DNA of 64,000 nt from Brevibacillus brevis (GTDB lineage: Bacteria > Bacillota > Bacilli > Brevibacillales > Brevibacillaceae), in assembly GCF_031583145.1 (NCBI RefSeq), contig NZ_CP134050.1:2927501-2991500 (forward strand). The letters are read 5' to 3'. A model generated the notes under the pieces. That model was not told where the DNA came from. It was given only the letters and a program-made list of their open reading frames with translations, and did no database searches. Of this stretch, positions 1 through 7,369 are shown piece by piece. Each line of letters starts with the position of its first letter. The first letter of the stretch is position 1. Position numbers and translations under genes: made by a program.

Positions 1-524
1 AATTTTTGCTGGATAAGCACGGCCAGTTTTACTTCATGGAAATGAACACACGTATCCAGGTCGAGCACCCGGTGACGGAAATGATTACAGGCATCGACCT
101 GATCAAGGAGCAGATTTCCGTCGCAGCCGGCAACCCCTTGTCGTTTTCGCAGGAGGATGTCACCATCAACGGATGGGCCATCGAATGCCGAATCAATGCG
201 GAGAATCCCGCGAAGAACTTCATGCCGTCACCCGGAAAAGTAGCGAACTACTTGCCGCCAGGCGGATATGGCGTGCGTGTGGACAGTGCAGTCTATCCCG
301 GCTATGAAATCACGCCGTTCTACGATTCGATGGTGGCGAAGCTCATCGTCTGGGGAAATGATCGGGAGGAAGCGATCGCCCGAATGCGCCGTGCCCTCGA
401 CGAGTTTGTGATCGAAGGCGTGCACACGACGATTCCATTCCATGAAAAGCTGCTGGAGCATCCCGATTTCGTCTCGGGGAATTTTGCAACGAATTTCCTG
501 GAGAAAAACAAGCTGGAGCTGTAA
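1..524 (+). CDS. accC: Acetyl-CoA carboxylase biotin carboxylase subunit, 3' part (5' truncated by window)
   Basis: This is the C-terminal part of biotin carboxylase, which uses ATP and bicarbonate to carboxylate the biotin on AccB in the first step of fatty-acid synthesis. The reading frame is open from the first bases, so the gene begins upstream of the window; the TTG at 6 is not a real start. The ATP-grasp core signature [17 protein letters not shown] is present, including the [10 protein letters not shown] segment that carries metal-binding and catalytic residues. The biotin carboxylase C-terminal domain follows (ECRINAENP, then the [14 protein letters not shown] stretch). About 170 residues are visible of a family length near 450. 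A terminator follows directly, so accC is the last gene of its operon; accB would be expected upstream, outside the window. Confidence 0.95.
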   Translation, partial: FLLDKHGQFYFMEMNTRIQVEHPVTEMITGIDLIKEQISVAAGNPLSFSQEDVTINGWAIECRINAENPAKNFMPSPGKVANYLPPGGYGVRVDSAVYPGYEITPFYDSMVAKLIVWGNDREEAIARMRRALDEFVIEGVHTTIPFHEKLLEHPDFVSGNFATNFLEKNKLEL

Positions 525-539
525 AGGTAATTGGACGAA

Positions 540-570
540 GAGTCGGCGAAAGACGCCGGCTCTCATTTTT
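540..570 (+). terminator. Intrinsic terminator after accC
   Basis: A 9-bp stem (540-548 with 554-562, one G-T pair) with a 5-nt loop is followed by TCATTTTT. It begins 16 nt past the accC stop. Confidence 0.8.
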
Positions 571-868
571 GCAAGAAATACATTGCGGGTAGAGGTTCCA
601 TCCCCACTAGTGGATGAGAGGATGGTTTTCGAGAGTTATAGGCAGCTCATTACCAGTTTTGGAATAAAGAGTTGATCCGATGGAAGGCTCGTGATAAATT
701 GAGAGTATTTATTGACTGAAAGGGTGACCAAGAGCCAATGATCTACGAACCCTATCTTCACGAAAAAACGTAGGGACGATGTTTCCGGATAGGATTCGTA
801 TGGCTTTTTATTTGGGCGATGGACGGCTTTCCCTCTAGGAGCCCGTGCGTCTTTCTGCCGCCTGCATA
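571..868. other. Intergenic stretch without a recognised gene
   Basis: No convincing coding sequence is seen on either strand. A second hairpin-like stretch lies at 598-629: CCATCC pairs with GGATGG around the palindrome CCACTAGTGG and is followed by TTTT. It could be a backup terminator or part of a leader. The promoter of the following lyase gene is probably here or just after the 869-902 hairpin, but I could not pick out convincing -35/-10 elements. Confidence 0.4.
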
Positions 869-902
869 CCTCCTGTCCGGACATCGGAATAGGAGGTTTT
901 TT
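869..902 (+). terminator. Hairpin with T-run upstream of the lyase gene
   Basis: CCTCCT (869-874) pairs with AGGAGG (891-896), and an inner TCCG pairs with CGGA. Six T residues follow directly. It lies only 78 nt before the lyase start, so it may be an attenuator in that gene's leader rather than a simple end-of-operon terminator. This matters because streptogramin and other ribosome-drug resistance genes are often controlled by attenuation. Confidence 0.55.
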
Positions 903-979
903 GTATATTCACGACCTGCTTCAGCAAAAGGCAAGTATGAAACAGCACTTTTTGAAAACAGAAAACGGAGGAAAAACGG

Positions 980-1870
980 ATGAACATTCAGATACATGAG
1001 TTTGCCCTCGCAAAGCGAGATTCCGGGCCGTACGGTATTACGGCAGGGAAAGACGGCGCCATGTGGTTTACGGAACAAAAGGGGAATCGAATCGGCCGAA
1101 TCACGGATCGTGGCGAGGTGAACTCCTACTCCATTCCGACACCGAACTCCGGAGCGATGTCGATTATTTCGGACCGATCCGGAGACGTATGGTTTACGGA
1201 ATACCACGCAAACCGGATCGGCAGGATGTCCATGAATGGTCTCTTTACGGAATACGAACTGCCAGAGGACGGGGCAGCACCCTTTGGCATCACGGAAGGT
1301 CCGGATGGCACTATCTGGTTTACCGAGATGAACGGCGGCAAGATCGGAAGGATCAACCAAGCAGGGGATATCACCTTGTTTGCCTTGCCCAATCCGAAGT
1401 CCTTCCCTTCATTCATTGCGCAAGGGGCGGACGGGGCGCTGTGGTTCACGCAAAATCAGAGCAATGCGATCGGCAGGATCAGCACGGAAGGCGAAATAAC
1501 CGAATTTGCGATCCCCACTCCCAACTCCGGGCCGGTCGGGATCACGAGCGGATCGGATGGGGCATTGTGGTTCGTCCAAATCATCGGCAATCAAATCGGT
1601 AGAATCACGACCGCAGGTGAAATTCGCGAATATGCCATTCCGACGCAGAATGCTCGTCCACATGCCATCATTTCCGGGCAGAATGGGGATCTATGGTTCA
1701 CGGAGTGGGGCGGCAACCAAATTGGACGGATCACCACCAGTGGTGTGATCGCGGAATATGCCATTCCCACGAAGCAGGCTGAACCACATGGCATCGCGAT
1801 TGGTCCCGAGGGCGATGTCTGGTTTGCGGAAGAGTGCGGCCAGATCGGACGCTTGACCGTCCTCGCGTAA
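980..1870 (+). CDS. vgb: Streptogramin B lyase (virginiamycin B lyase, Vgb family)
   Basis: Vgb enzymes linearise type B streptogramins by a Mg-dependent elimination at the ester bond and so give resistance. The 296-residue protein matches the usual length (about 295). It is a seven-bladed propeller with repeats of the type G.DG..WFTE..NRIGRI throughout. The four residues known as metal ligands and catalytic base in S. aureus Vgb (H228, E268, H270, E284) fall at the same numbers here: H228 in RPHAI, E268 and H270 in AEPHGI, E284 in WFAEE. The start is ATG behind GGAGG. The gene is monocistronic. It is chromosomal and has no mobile-element neighbours, so it is probably an intrinsic resistance gene. 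Related propeller proteins of unknown function exist, but conservation of all four residues favours true lyase activity. Confidence 0.88.
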   Translation: MNIQIHEFALAKRDSGPYGITAGKDGAMWFTEQKGNRIGRITDRGEVNSYSIPTPNSGAMSIISDRSGDVWFTEYHANRIGRMSMNGLFTEYELPEDGAAPFGITEGPDGTIWFTEMNGGKIGRINQAGDITLFALPNPKSFPSFIAQGADGALWFTQNQSNAIGRISTEGEITEFAIPTPNSGPVGITSGSDGALWFVQIIGNQIGRITTAGEIREYAIPTQNARPHAIISGQNGDLWFTEWGGNQIGRITTSGVIAEYAIPTKQAEPHGIAIGPEGDVWFAEECGQIGRLTVLA

Positions 1871-1880
1871 CCATCGCTGG

Positions 1881-1922
1881 CATTGCGGGTGAAGTATAGC
1901 TGCGAGAGGCTCACCCACAATG
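1881..1922. repeat. Inverted repeat between convergent genes
   Basis: A 12-bp arm CATTGCGGGTGA (1881-1892) is repeated inverted at 1911-1922 with one mismatch and an 18-nt loop. It lies 10 nt past the lyase stop and before the convergent gene's 3' end. There is no T-run, so termination would have to be bidirectional or factor-assisted. Confidence 0.5.
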
Positions 1923-1994
1923 CGCAGATGGGATCGTATTTCCGGTAGTAAGTCGCTGCTGTTCCGAATGTGCTTGCCCATTCCCCGATTGGTA

Positions 1995-2489
1995 TCACTC
2001 ATCGTCTGTGGTGTCAGAAAGCCGAGAGTCTCGAACCGGTTGACTGGACGTGTTCAGACCACTTTCCTCCAAAAACGCTTGCCGTGCTTCCTTCACCAGG
2101 AAAACGAGCAAACTCAGCACAAAAACATAAACGAGATCCATAAACCAGATCAAAGGCATGGGTTGAGCGAGCATCGCACCGAGCATGGGTGACATCATCC
2201 CCCCCATGATTCCGGCCATCACGCCATCGATGGAAGCAGTGAGGGAGACGATTCTGCCAGTTGCAAATCCTGCCGCCATCCCAATCAGTACTGCCAGGAT
2301 CGTGGAGAGTGCCAGATTGCCAGGAAAATACGGTTGGAGATTCAGTCCCAAACAGATTCCTGACAGAGAGCCGATGGCCATCGCCATCATCATGCCGTCC
2401 ATGCAGGCCAGCTCGGACCGATTCCGATACGTGTACAGAATACTGCCAAGCGTAAGGAATCCAAGAAAGACCATGTTGAGCAGGAGCAT
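1995..2489 (-). CDS. Small multi-pass membrane protein of unknown function
   Basis: This is a 164-residue hydrophobic protein with about four or five membrane segments: roughly residues 2-20, 33-52, 60-80, 86-106 and 112-135. A Met/Gly-rich segment (IMGGMMSPMLGAML) sits in the fourth. The C-terminal ~30 residues are polar and acidic and probably cytoplasmic. I do not recognise a named family with confidence. The start ATG lies behind a strong AAGGAGG ribosome site. It is convergent to the lyase gene. A candidate short reading frame upstream ends inside its ribosome site, which would suggest translational coupling if that frame is real. Confidence 0.7.
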   Translation of the reverse strand: MLLLNMVFLGFLTLGSILYTYRNRSELACMDGMMMAMAIGSLSGICLGLNLQPYFPGNLALSTILAVLIGMAAGFATGRIVSLTASIDGVMAGIMGGMMSPMLGAMLAQPMPLIWFMDLVYVFVLSLLVFLVKEARQAFLEESGLNTSSQPVRDSRLSDTTDDE

Positions 2490-2492
2490 ATT

Positions 2493-2768
2493 CTACCTCC
2501 TTGGCAAGCCGTCATTTCGGACATACTGCTGCATGTAACTATTTTCGCTTTCGTCTGCAGCCGCACCGGCAAAAAACCGTGCATCGGCTGCCTCGGCAAA
2601 GGCATCTGGAAGCCACGTGGACCACCTCCTGCCATACCATATGTAAGTCCGCTTCTCTTTGTATTGGCAGATGAACGGATGAAATCGAAATGGACGTTCG
2701 GCTGCTGGACCTTGACAGTATTCAGGCTTCCGGAGAAAGGAGATGGGTTTTCGCGTCGTCTGTTTCAC
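2493..2768 (-). CDS. Candidate small ORF upstream of the membrane protein (doubtful)
   Basis: An open frame ends with TAG at 2495-2493, inside the ribosome site of the following membrane-protein gene. Its last ~45 codons read as plausible protein (DAFAEAADARFFAGAA, then an acidic, Tyr/Gln-containing tail), while its first half looks non-coding. No ATG, GTG or TTG with a good ribosome site precedes the plausible part. It may be a decayed gene end or chance. The rest of the 2490-2819 gap holds the ribosome site of the next + strand gene and nothing else recognised. Confidence 0.2.
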   Translation of the reverse strand: MKQTTRKPISFLRKPEYCQGPAAERPFRFHPFICQYKEKRTYIWYGRRWSTWLPDAFAEAADARFFAGAAADESENSYMQQYVRNDGLPRR

Positions 2769-2819
2769 AGGGAAAATGTGTTAAAATAGAGCCAGACACA
2801 GAGACAAAGGAGAAAAACG

Positions 2820-3773
2820 ATGCTGGTTCAGGTAGCCGAAGGAATCTATCAACTATCTGTCGAATTTCCGTTTGGCATGCGCCAAATGAACAGTTACATT
2901 TTCAAGGGCGAAAAAGGCTTGACCATTGTGGACACAGGCAGCTACTCCGAACAATCGATCGAGATCTGGAAGCGGGCACTGCCAGCCGAAACCAAAGTGG
3001 AGAAGATCGTACTGACTCATTCGCATACGGATCACATCGGTCTAGCTCGCTGGCTGCGGGAACAATTTCAAGCACCTGTCCTCATCTCACGGCTCGGCTT
3101 TGATGAGATGCAGAAATATCACCGGAAATTGCAAAACTATACGGGCAGCGATACAGCCTTGTATCCTTTCTTTGCCAGACATGGCGGGCCATTTGTCCAG
3201 GAAAAAGCCATGCTGGAGCAGGTGGATGCAGATTACTTTGAGCCGGATGAGCTGCTGGAGAACGGCCAGGAAGTGGAGCTGGGCGACTACGTGTTCCAGT
3301 CGCTCTGGACCCCCGGCCATTCGCCGGATCACTTTTGCTTCTACAATCGTTCCAGCCGGATTTTGCTGGCAGGCGACCATGTACTGAACGAGATTTCTCC
3401 CCTGATTCCCATCTGGTCCGAAGAGGAAGGCAACCCATTGCGCGATTATTTGGAGTCGCTGGAGAAGGTAGCGGAGTTGCCCGTGGACGTCGCCTTGCCC
3501 GGACACGGAAGTCTCATCTACGACCTCCAGACCAGGATCGCAGAGCTGCGGGCAGGACATGAACAGAGAATGCAGCAAATTTTGGAAGGGATATCCCGTC
3601 ATGGAAATACCGCGGGAGAGGTCAGCCAAGCGGTGTACCGCTTTGACAACATGTCGTTTCGCCACTTGGCGGAATTTTTGATGACGCTCACCCGCATGCT
3701 GTACCTGGAATCAGAAGGGAAGCTTCGTGCGGAGCAGCGTGAAGGAAAAATTGTTTTCCGCCTGGTCGGATGA
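2820..3773 (+). CDS. MBL-fold metallo-hydrolase
   Basis: This 317-residue protein is a metallo-beta-lactamase-fold hydrolase, a family that includes glyoxalase II, thioesterases and related enzymes. The metal-binding motif THSHTDHIG follows the VDTG strand (residues ~37-40). Further ligands are seen in TPGHSPDHF, LLAGDHVL and ALPGHGSLI, so both zinc sites look intact. The C-terminal ~80 residues are helical and resemble the winged-helix tail of CoA-thioester-type MBL proteins. It starts at ATG behind AAGGAG and is followed 16 nt later by a strong terminator, so it appears monocistronic. The substrate is not known. Confidence 0.85.
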   Translation: MLVQVAEGIYQLSVEFPFGMRQMNSYIFKGEKGLTIVDTGSYSEQSIEIWKRALPAETKVEKIVLTHSHTDHIGLARWLREQFQAPVLISRLGFDEMQKYHRKLQNYTGSDTALYPFFARHGGPFVQEKAMLEQVDADYFEPDELLENGQEVELGDYVFQSLWTPGHSPDHFCFYNRSSRILLAGDHVLNEISPLIPIWSEEEGNPLRDYLESLEKVAELPVDVALPGHGSLIYDLQTRIAELRAGHEQRMQQILEGISRHGNTAGEVSQAVYRFDNMSFRHLAEFLMTLTRMLYLESEGKLRAEQREGKIVFRLVG

Positions 3774-3788
3774 CGGATGAACCTAGAG

Positions 3789-3818
3789 AAGCGCCTTGGG
3801 AAGCCAAGGCGCTTTTTT
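3789..3818 (+). terminator. Intrinsic terminator after the MBL gene
   Basis: A perfect 11-bp stem (AAGCGCCTTGG with CCAAGGCGCTT) has a GAAG tetraloop and is followed by six T residues. Confidence 0.92.
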
Positions 3819-4085
3819 CTCGATCAATGTCGGTTCCAAGGTGAAAGGATGAAGAGTAAACAGCGGGGTTGGCTGGGGATTTGTCTTGCAAGCAATCCGC
3901 AAAGGGCGAAGGAGATGGTGGAGGAAGCTTTGAAGTAATTATTTCAGAAAATTCTATCAAAAACGAGGGTTTTACGGACGAAAAGGCGAATAGACTTGAT
4001 TCAAGGGCATACGCGTATGTTATCTCTAGGATTTTTCGTTCGAACGACCGGGAACGATTGATGCTGTCATCCAAGACGACACAGT
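3819..4085. other. AT-rich intergenic stretch, no gene recognised
   Basis: No credible reading frame is seen. It is more AT-rich than its surroundings and may carry the promoter of the alcohol dehydrogenase gene. The leader-like repeat starting at 4086 follows directly. Confidence 0.3.
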
Positions 4086-4261
4086 CTTTTTCATACAGAT
4101 AGGAATGGATCCATTTCCTATCCAGCATAAGGGCAACATAGCGAGACTTCGAACACAGTGAGATAGCAAGACTTGTGCCCTTTGGGTACCGCGGCTCGCC
4201 AAAAGGAATGGCGCAGCCAGGTTTTCCGAAATATCCGATGATGGGGGGCGTCCTGAAATGA
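4086..4261 (+). repeat. Leader-like repeat, copy A, ending in a 17-residue ORF coupled to the alcohol dehydrogenase gene
   Basis: This segment resembles 16198-16319 in order and in several blocks: CTTTTTCATACAGATAGGAA here against CTTTTTTGTACAGATCGGAA there, then a 25-nt spacer in both copies, then ATAAGGGCA, then ACC-GCGGCT-CGCCAAAAGG-ATGGC. Copy A has about 45 extra nt in the middle; there AAGGGCA (4129-4135) can pair with TGCCCTT (4176-4182). The last block also forms a hairpin (GGCTCGCC with GGCGCAGCC). A short ORF begins at its ATG (4208, MAQPGFPKYPMMGGVLK) and its TGA overlaps the ATG of the dehydrogenase. This could be a cis-regulatory RNA, a mobile-element end or remnant, or a repeat of unknown kind. 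I do not recognise the family. Confidence 0.45.
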
Positions 4262-5295
4262 AAGCGCTTGTATTGGAGAGACAAATGAATTGTGTGGTAA
4301 AGGAAGTGCCTACGCCGACTCCTGGCGACAACGACATCCTGGTCAGGATCATGGCGAACGGTGTGTGCCGAAGCGACTGGCATGTGTGGGAGGCAGAAAC
4401 CAACCGGTACCCTTCCAACATATTGGGGCACGAGTTCACCGGCGTGGTGGAGGAAGTCGGGAAAAATGTGACGCGCTTCAAGAAGGGCGACAGAGTGATC
4501 GCCCCGTTTTCCGGCAGTGAAGGCACCTGCACGCAATGTCAGCAAGGCCATACCAATATTTGCGACTCGGTGCTCTTGCCCGGATTCATGTACCCGGGCG
4601 GATATGCCGAATACGTATCAATTCCCTTCGGGGAGAGGAACCTCGTCCACCTGCCGGAAGAGATCAGCTTCGTCGAAGGGGCTGCACTCGGCTGCCGCTT
4701 CATGACTGCCTTCCATGGGGTCGTCGACCAGGCCAAAATCCAGCCGGGCGAATGGGTCGCGGTATACGGATGCGGAGGAGTCGGGCTGTCTGCCATCAAT
4801 ATCTCTGCGGCCATCGGTGCCAATGTGATCGGGGTGGATATCAATGATGCCAACCTGGAGCTGGCGAAGCAAATGGGAGCGGCTCACACCATCAACAGCA
4901 AACAGACGGATCCAATCACGGCCATTCAGGAACTGACGAAGGGTGGGGCGCATGTCTCCATCGACGCGCTCGGCTTTTCGCAGACGTGCGTGAGCGGAAT
5001 CCGCAGCTTGCGCAAAAGGGGCAGACATTTGCAGGTAGGTCTCACGAGCAACCATGAACACGGTCAAATCGCGATCCCCGTCAACGAGATGATTATGAAG
5101 GAAATCAGCTTCATCACGACGCTCGGCATGCCGGCCCATCGCTTCGGGGCGATGCTGCCGCTCGTCACGACGGGCCGACTGACACCAGGCAAAATGGTGA
5201 CGAGAGAGATCGCGCTCTCCGAGGTCAACGACATCTTTACGGGAATGAGCTCGTATTCCAACACCGGCACATTCGTCGTGACCAAGTTTGCTTGA
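4258..5295 (+). CDS. Zinc-dependent alcohol dehydrogenase (MDR superfamily)
   Basis: This 345-residue medium-chain dehydrogenase oxidises or reduces an alcohol/aldehyde pair with NAD(P). Catalytic zinc ligands are readable: C37 (NGVCRSD), H58-E59 (LGHEF) and probably C146 (LGCRFMTAFHG). The nucleotide site is YGCGGVG (residues 170-176), and the D of GVDIND after the second strand suggests NAD preference. The structural-zinc loop is unusual: it has only three cysteines (C91, C94, C102), and Glu88 stands where the first Cys normally lies. The ATG start overlaps the stop of a 17-residue upstream ORF, which suggests coupling. A hairpin follows the gene. The substrate cannot be deduced; the neighbouring acyl-CoA genes belong to a separate transcription unit. 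Confidence 0.88.
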   Translation: MKALVLERQMNCVVKEVPTPTPGDNDILVRIMANGVCRSDWHVWEAETNRYPSNILGHEFTGVVEEVGKNVTRFKKGDRVIAPFSGSEGTCTQCQQGHTNICDSVLLPGFMYPGGYAEYVSIPFGERNLVHLPEEISFVEGAALGCRFMTAFHGVVDQAKIQPGEWVAVYGCGGVGLSAINISAAIGANVIGVDINDANLELAKQMGAAHTINSKQTDPITAIQELTKGGAHVSIDALGFSQTCVSGIRSLRKRGRHLQVGLTSNHEHGQIAIPVNEMIMKEISFITTLGMPAHRFGAMLPLVTTGRLTPGKMVTREIALSEVNDIFTGMSSYSNTGTFVVTKFA

Positions 5296-5317
5296 AGAAA
5301 TAGAGGAAAAATGGAAA

Positions 5318-5362
5318 CAGCGCAGGCGGTTCCGAAGAAATGGAGCCTCTGCGCTGCTTTTC
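5318..5362 (+). terminator. Terminator-like hairpin after the alcohol dehydrogenase
   Basis: CAGCGCAG (5318-5325) pairs with CTGCGCTG (5349-5356), with partly paired inner bases (GGTTCC with GGAGCC). CTTTTCTG follows. The U-run is weak but placed correctly. Confidence 0.65.
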
Positions 5363-5759
5363 TGTGTCAACCCAGGGAGGATCGGGTGATGACTCCCGGC
5401 ACTTTCCATCCCTCAGACAAAGGCAAAGCATGAAAATGTGCGGATCGTGTACGGAATAATCAGTATTGTATTAAAATAAGGACAATTCCTTTTTGCCCAC
5501 GAGACCATTCTCATTTGGCGATCGGCCTTTTTCCCTTCGCTGTAAAACAAGAGAGCAAAGGCTTCTGCCGCTGGCATGACTCTTGCTCGTAAAGTTAGAC
5601 GGATCTTATTCGGGAGAGAGCGGAACAGCCGGAAGCCAAGGGGGATCCGCCCTTTTGGAAGCGGGGGAATGTCCAAAGCTCGAGGGTATTGTGGGCGGGA
5701 AAACAGCTGTGGTACAGAAACGGTTTTTGACAAAGAAAAGAGAAAGCGAGGGAGCGTCC
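5363..5759. other. Leader/promoter region of the acyl-CoA cluster
   Basis: About 400 nt lie between the dehydrogenase terminator and the citryl-CoA lyase start. The frame at 5583-5759 is open and joins the lyase gene. However, its residues do not look like part of that family and it overlaps hairpin-rich sequence, so I treat it as untranslated leader. No recognised riboswitch or T-box motif was found. AT-rich sequence near 5455-5490 is the likeliest promoter site. Confidence 0.35.
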
Positions 5760-6551
5760 GTGGAATTTCCAACGAGGATCGGCGTATCCGAGCCGGACAA
5801 AATATTGGTGCACGGTTACGACTTGACGGAAGAGTTGATCGGAGAAATCACGTTGGCGGACATGGCTTTTCTTGGCGCCGCACACCGCAAGCCCACTATC
5901 TACGAATCGAAAATGCTGAATGCCTGTATGGTCGCCATCTGCGAACACGGTTTCACCCCCAGTTCCATCTCGGCCCGGCTGACCTATCTCGGCGCACCGG
6001 AGGCTGTCCAGGCCGCTGTCGCAGCAGGATTGCTCGGGGCGGGCTCCGTTTACTTGGGGGCGATGGAGGACGTCGCTCACATGCTGCAAGAAGCCTGGAA
6101 AAGGCACCCGGGTGAGGCTGACGCGGCTCTTGTCGCCAAACGCATCATAGAAGAACGGGAAGAGAAGGGATGGCAGCTGCCCGGATTCGGCCATCCCATC
6201 CACCGACCGGTCGACCCGCGCACGCCGAAGCTGTTTTCATTGGCGGAAGAACTCGGCTTCTTTGGCAAGCACATCGATTTGATGCAAGAAATTCACAGGC
6301 AGTTTTGCGCGAAGAAGGGCAAGACGATCACGTTGAATGTGGCGGGAGCGATCGGCGCGGTGCTGTCGGATATGGGTCTGCACGCTGGCGTAGTGAAGTC
6401 ATTTGCCGTAGCTGCCAGAGCTGTCGGACTGATCGGACACATCGTGGAAGAAATCGAAGCGGGGCGCAAGGAGTGCATGGCACAAAAGCTGTACGACTGC
6501 GTAGAGTCGAATACGCGGTACACAAACCATAAGCCGCAGCCATCCAAGTAA
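5760..6551 (+). CDS. Citryl-CoA lyase-like protein (citrate synthase superfamily, short form)
   Basis: The 263-residue protein has the citrate-synthase fold signature but only the short length typical of stand-alone citryl-CoA lyases, which split citryl-CoA-type thioesters into acetyl-CoA and a keto acid. The GFGHPIHRPVDPR block carries the His/Arg pair seen around the active-site His of citrate synthase, and SDMGLHAG supplies an acidic residue near the second catalytic position. GTG at 5760 is chosen because GAGGGA lies just upstream; an in-frame TTG at 5583 would add 59 atypical residues. It is the first gene of the 5760-8527 run, 27 nt ahead of an enoyl-CoA hydratase. This suggests carbon-carbon cleavage of a branched or hydroxylated acyl-CoA. 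The true substrate is unknown. Confidence 0.75.
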   Translation: MEFPTRIGVSEPDKILVHGYDLTEELIGEITLADMAFLGAAHRKPTIYESKMLNACMVAICEHGFTPSSISARLTYLGAPEAVQAAVAAGLLGAGSVYLGAMEDVAHMLQEAWKRHPGEADAALVAKRIIEEREEKGWQLPGFGHPIHRPVDPRTPKLFSLAEELGFFGKHIDLMQEIHRQFCAKKGKTITLNVAGAIGAVLSDMGLHAGVVKSFAVAARAVGLIGHIVEEIEAGRKECMAQKLYDCVESNTRYTNHKPQPSK

Positions 6552-6578
6552 ACAGAAAGCATTCACGGAGGGAAAGAT

Positions 6579-7361
6579 ATGAATTTTGTACAGATCAGAC
6601 ATAGGGGAGAAGAGGGACATATCGCTGTTGTCGAGCTTCATCGTCCCGAGGCGCGAAATGCGTTCCATACGAAAATGGCAGAGCAGCTTCTGCAGGCCTT
6701 TCAGGAAATTGCAAAGTCCGATGCGAGGGCCGTTCTCTTGCAGTCAGCCAGTCCTCAAGCGTTTTGTGCCGGCGCCGACTTGAAGGAGCGCAACGGTATG
6801 AGCGAGCAGGAGTGGAGAGAGCAGCACAAATTGTTCGAGCAAATGTTTTACGCGATAGCCGACACCCCGCAGCCGGTGATTGCGGTCGTGGATGGGTATG
6901 CACTGGCCGGCGGATTCGAGCTGGTGCTAAACTGCGATTTCATCGTAGCAGCCACGAGTGCGGTGTTCGGGCTGCCGGAGGTGACGAGGGGCATCATGCC
7001 GGGCGGCGGCGCGACAAGGCTGCTGCCAAAGCGCGTCGGCTTGCATACAGCAAAGGAATGGGTGTGTACGGGGAGGATGGTCCCGGCAGAGGAAGCGGAC
7101 CGCGCCGGGCTGTTAAATCGATTGACGACGCCGGAAACCTTGCAGCAGCAAGCGTTGGCTCTCGCCGAAGCACTAGCCCGAAACGCCCCTTTGTCCGTCC
7201 ATTACAGCAAGCGGGCAGTCGACGCCTTGTTCGGCATGGAGGATGAGCTGGCGAGGGAAAAGGAGCTGGAATACTACAATCGCTGCGTCGATACGGAGGA
7301 TCGTCTGGAAGGCGTTTTGGCTTTCGTGGAAAAGCGCGTGCCTCGTTTTGTGGGGAGGTAG
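6579..7361 (+). CDS. Enoyl-CoA hydratase/isomerase family protein
   Basis: This 260-residue crotonase-fold enzyme hydrates or isomerises enoyl-CoA thioesters. The oxyanion-hole segments are readable: CAGADLKER (residues ~64-72) and ALAGGFELVL (~108-117). The GIMPGGGATRLLPKRVG block follows, where the crotonase catalytic Glu region lies; the first catalytic Glu is replaced by Gly here, as in several crotonase subfamilies. The start is ATG behind CGGAGGG. It lies between the citryl-CoA lyase-like gene and an acyl-CoA dehydrogenase, with short gaps (27 and 8 nt), so the three are probably co-transcribed. The order suggests dehydrogenation, hydration and cleavage of one acyl-CoA. Confidence 0.88.
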   Translation: MNFVQIRHRGEEGHIAVVELHRPEARNAFHTKMAEQLLQAFQEIAKSDARAVLLQSASPQAFCAGADLKERNGMSEQEWREQHKLFEQMFYAIADTPQPVIAVVDGYALAGGFELVLNCDFIVAATSAVFGLPEVTRGIMPGGGATRLLPKRVGLHTAKEWVCTGRMVPAEEADRAGLLNRLTTPETLQQQALALAEALARNAPLSVHYSKRAVDALFGMEDELAREKELEYYNRCVDTEDRLEGVLAFVEKRVPRFVGR

Positions 7362-7369
7362 GGAGCCAC

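Noticed and set aside
5363-5759. Possible T-box or known riboswitch before the citryl-CoA lyase-like gene
   Set aside because: No T-box sequence (AGGGTGGNACCGCG) or recognised aptamer core was found; it is described only as a leader.
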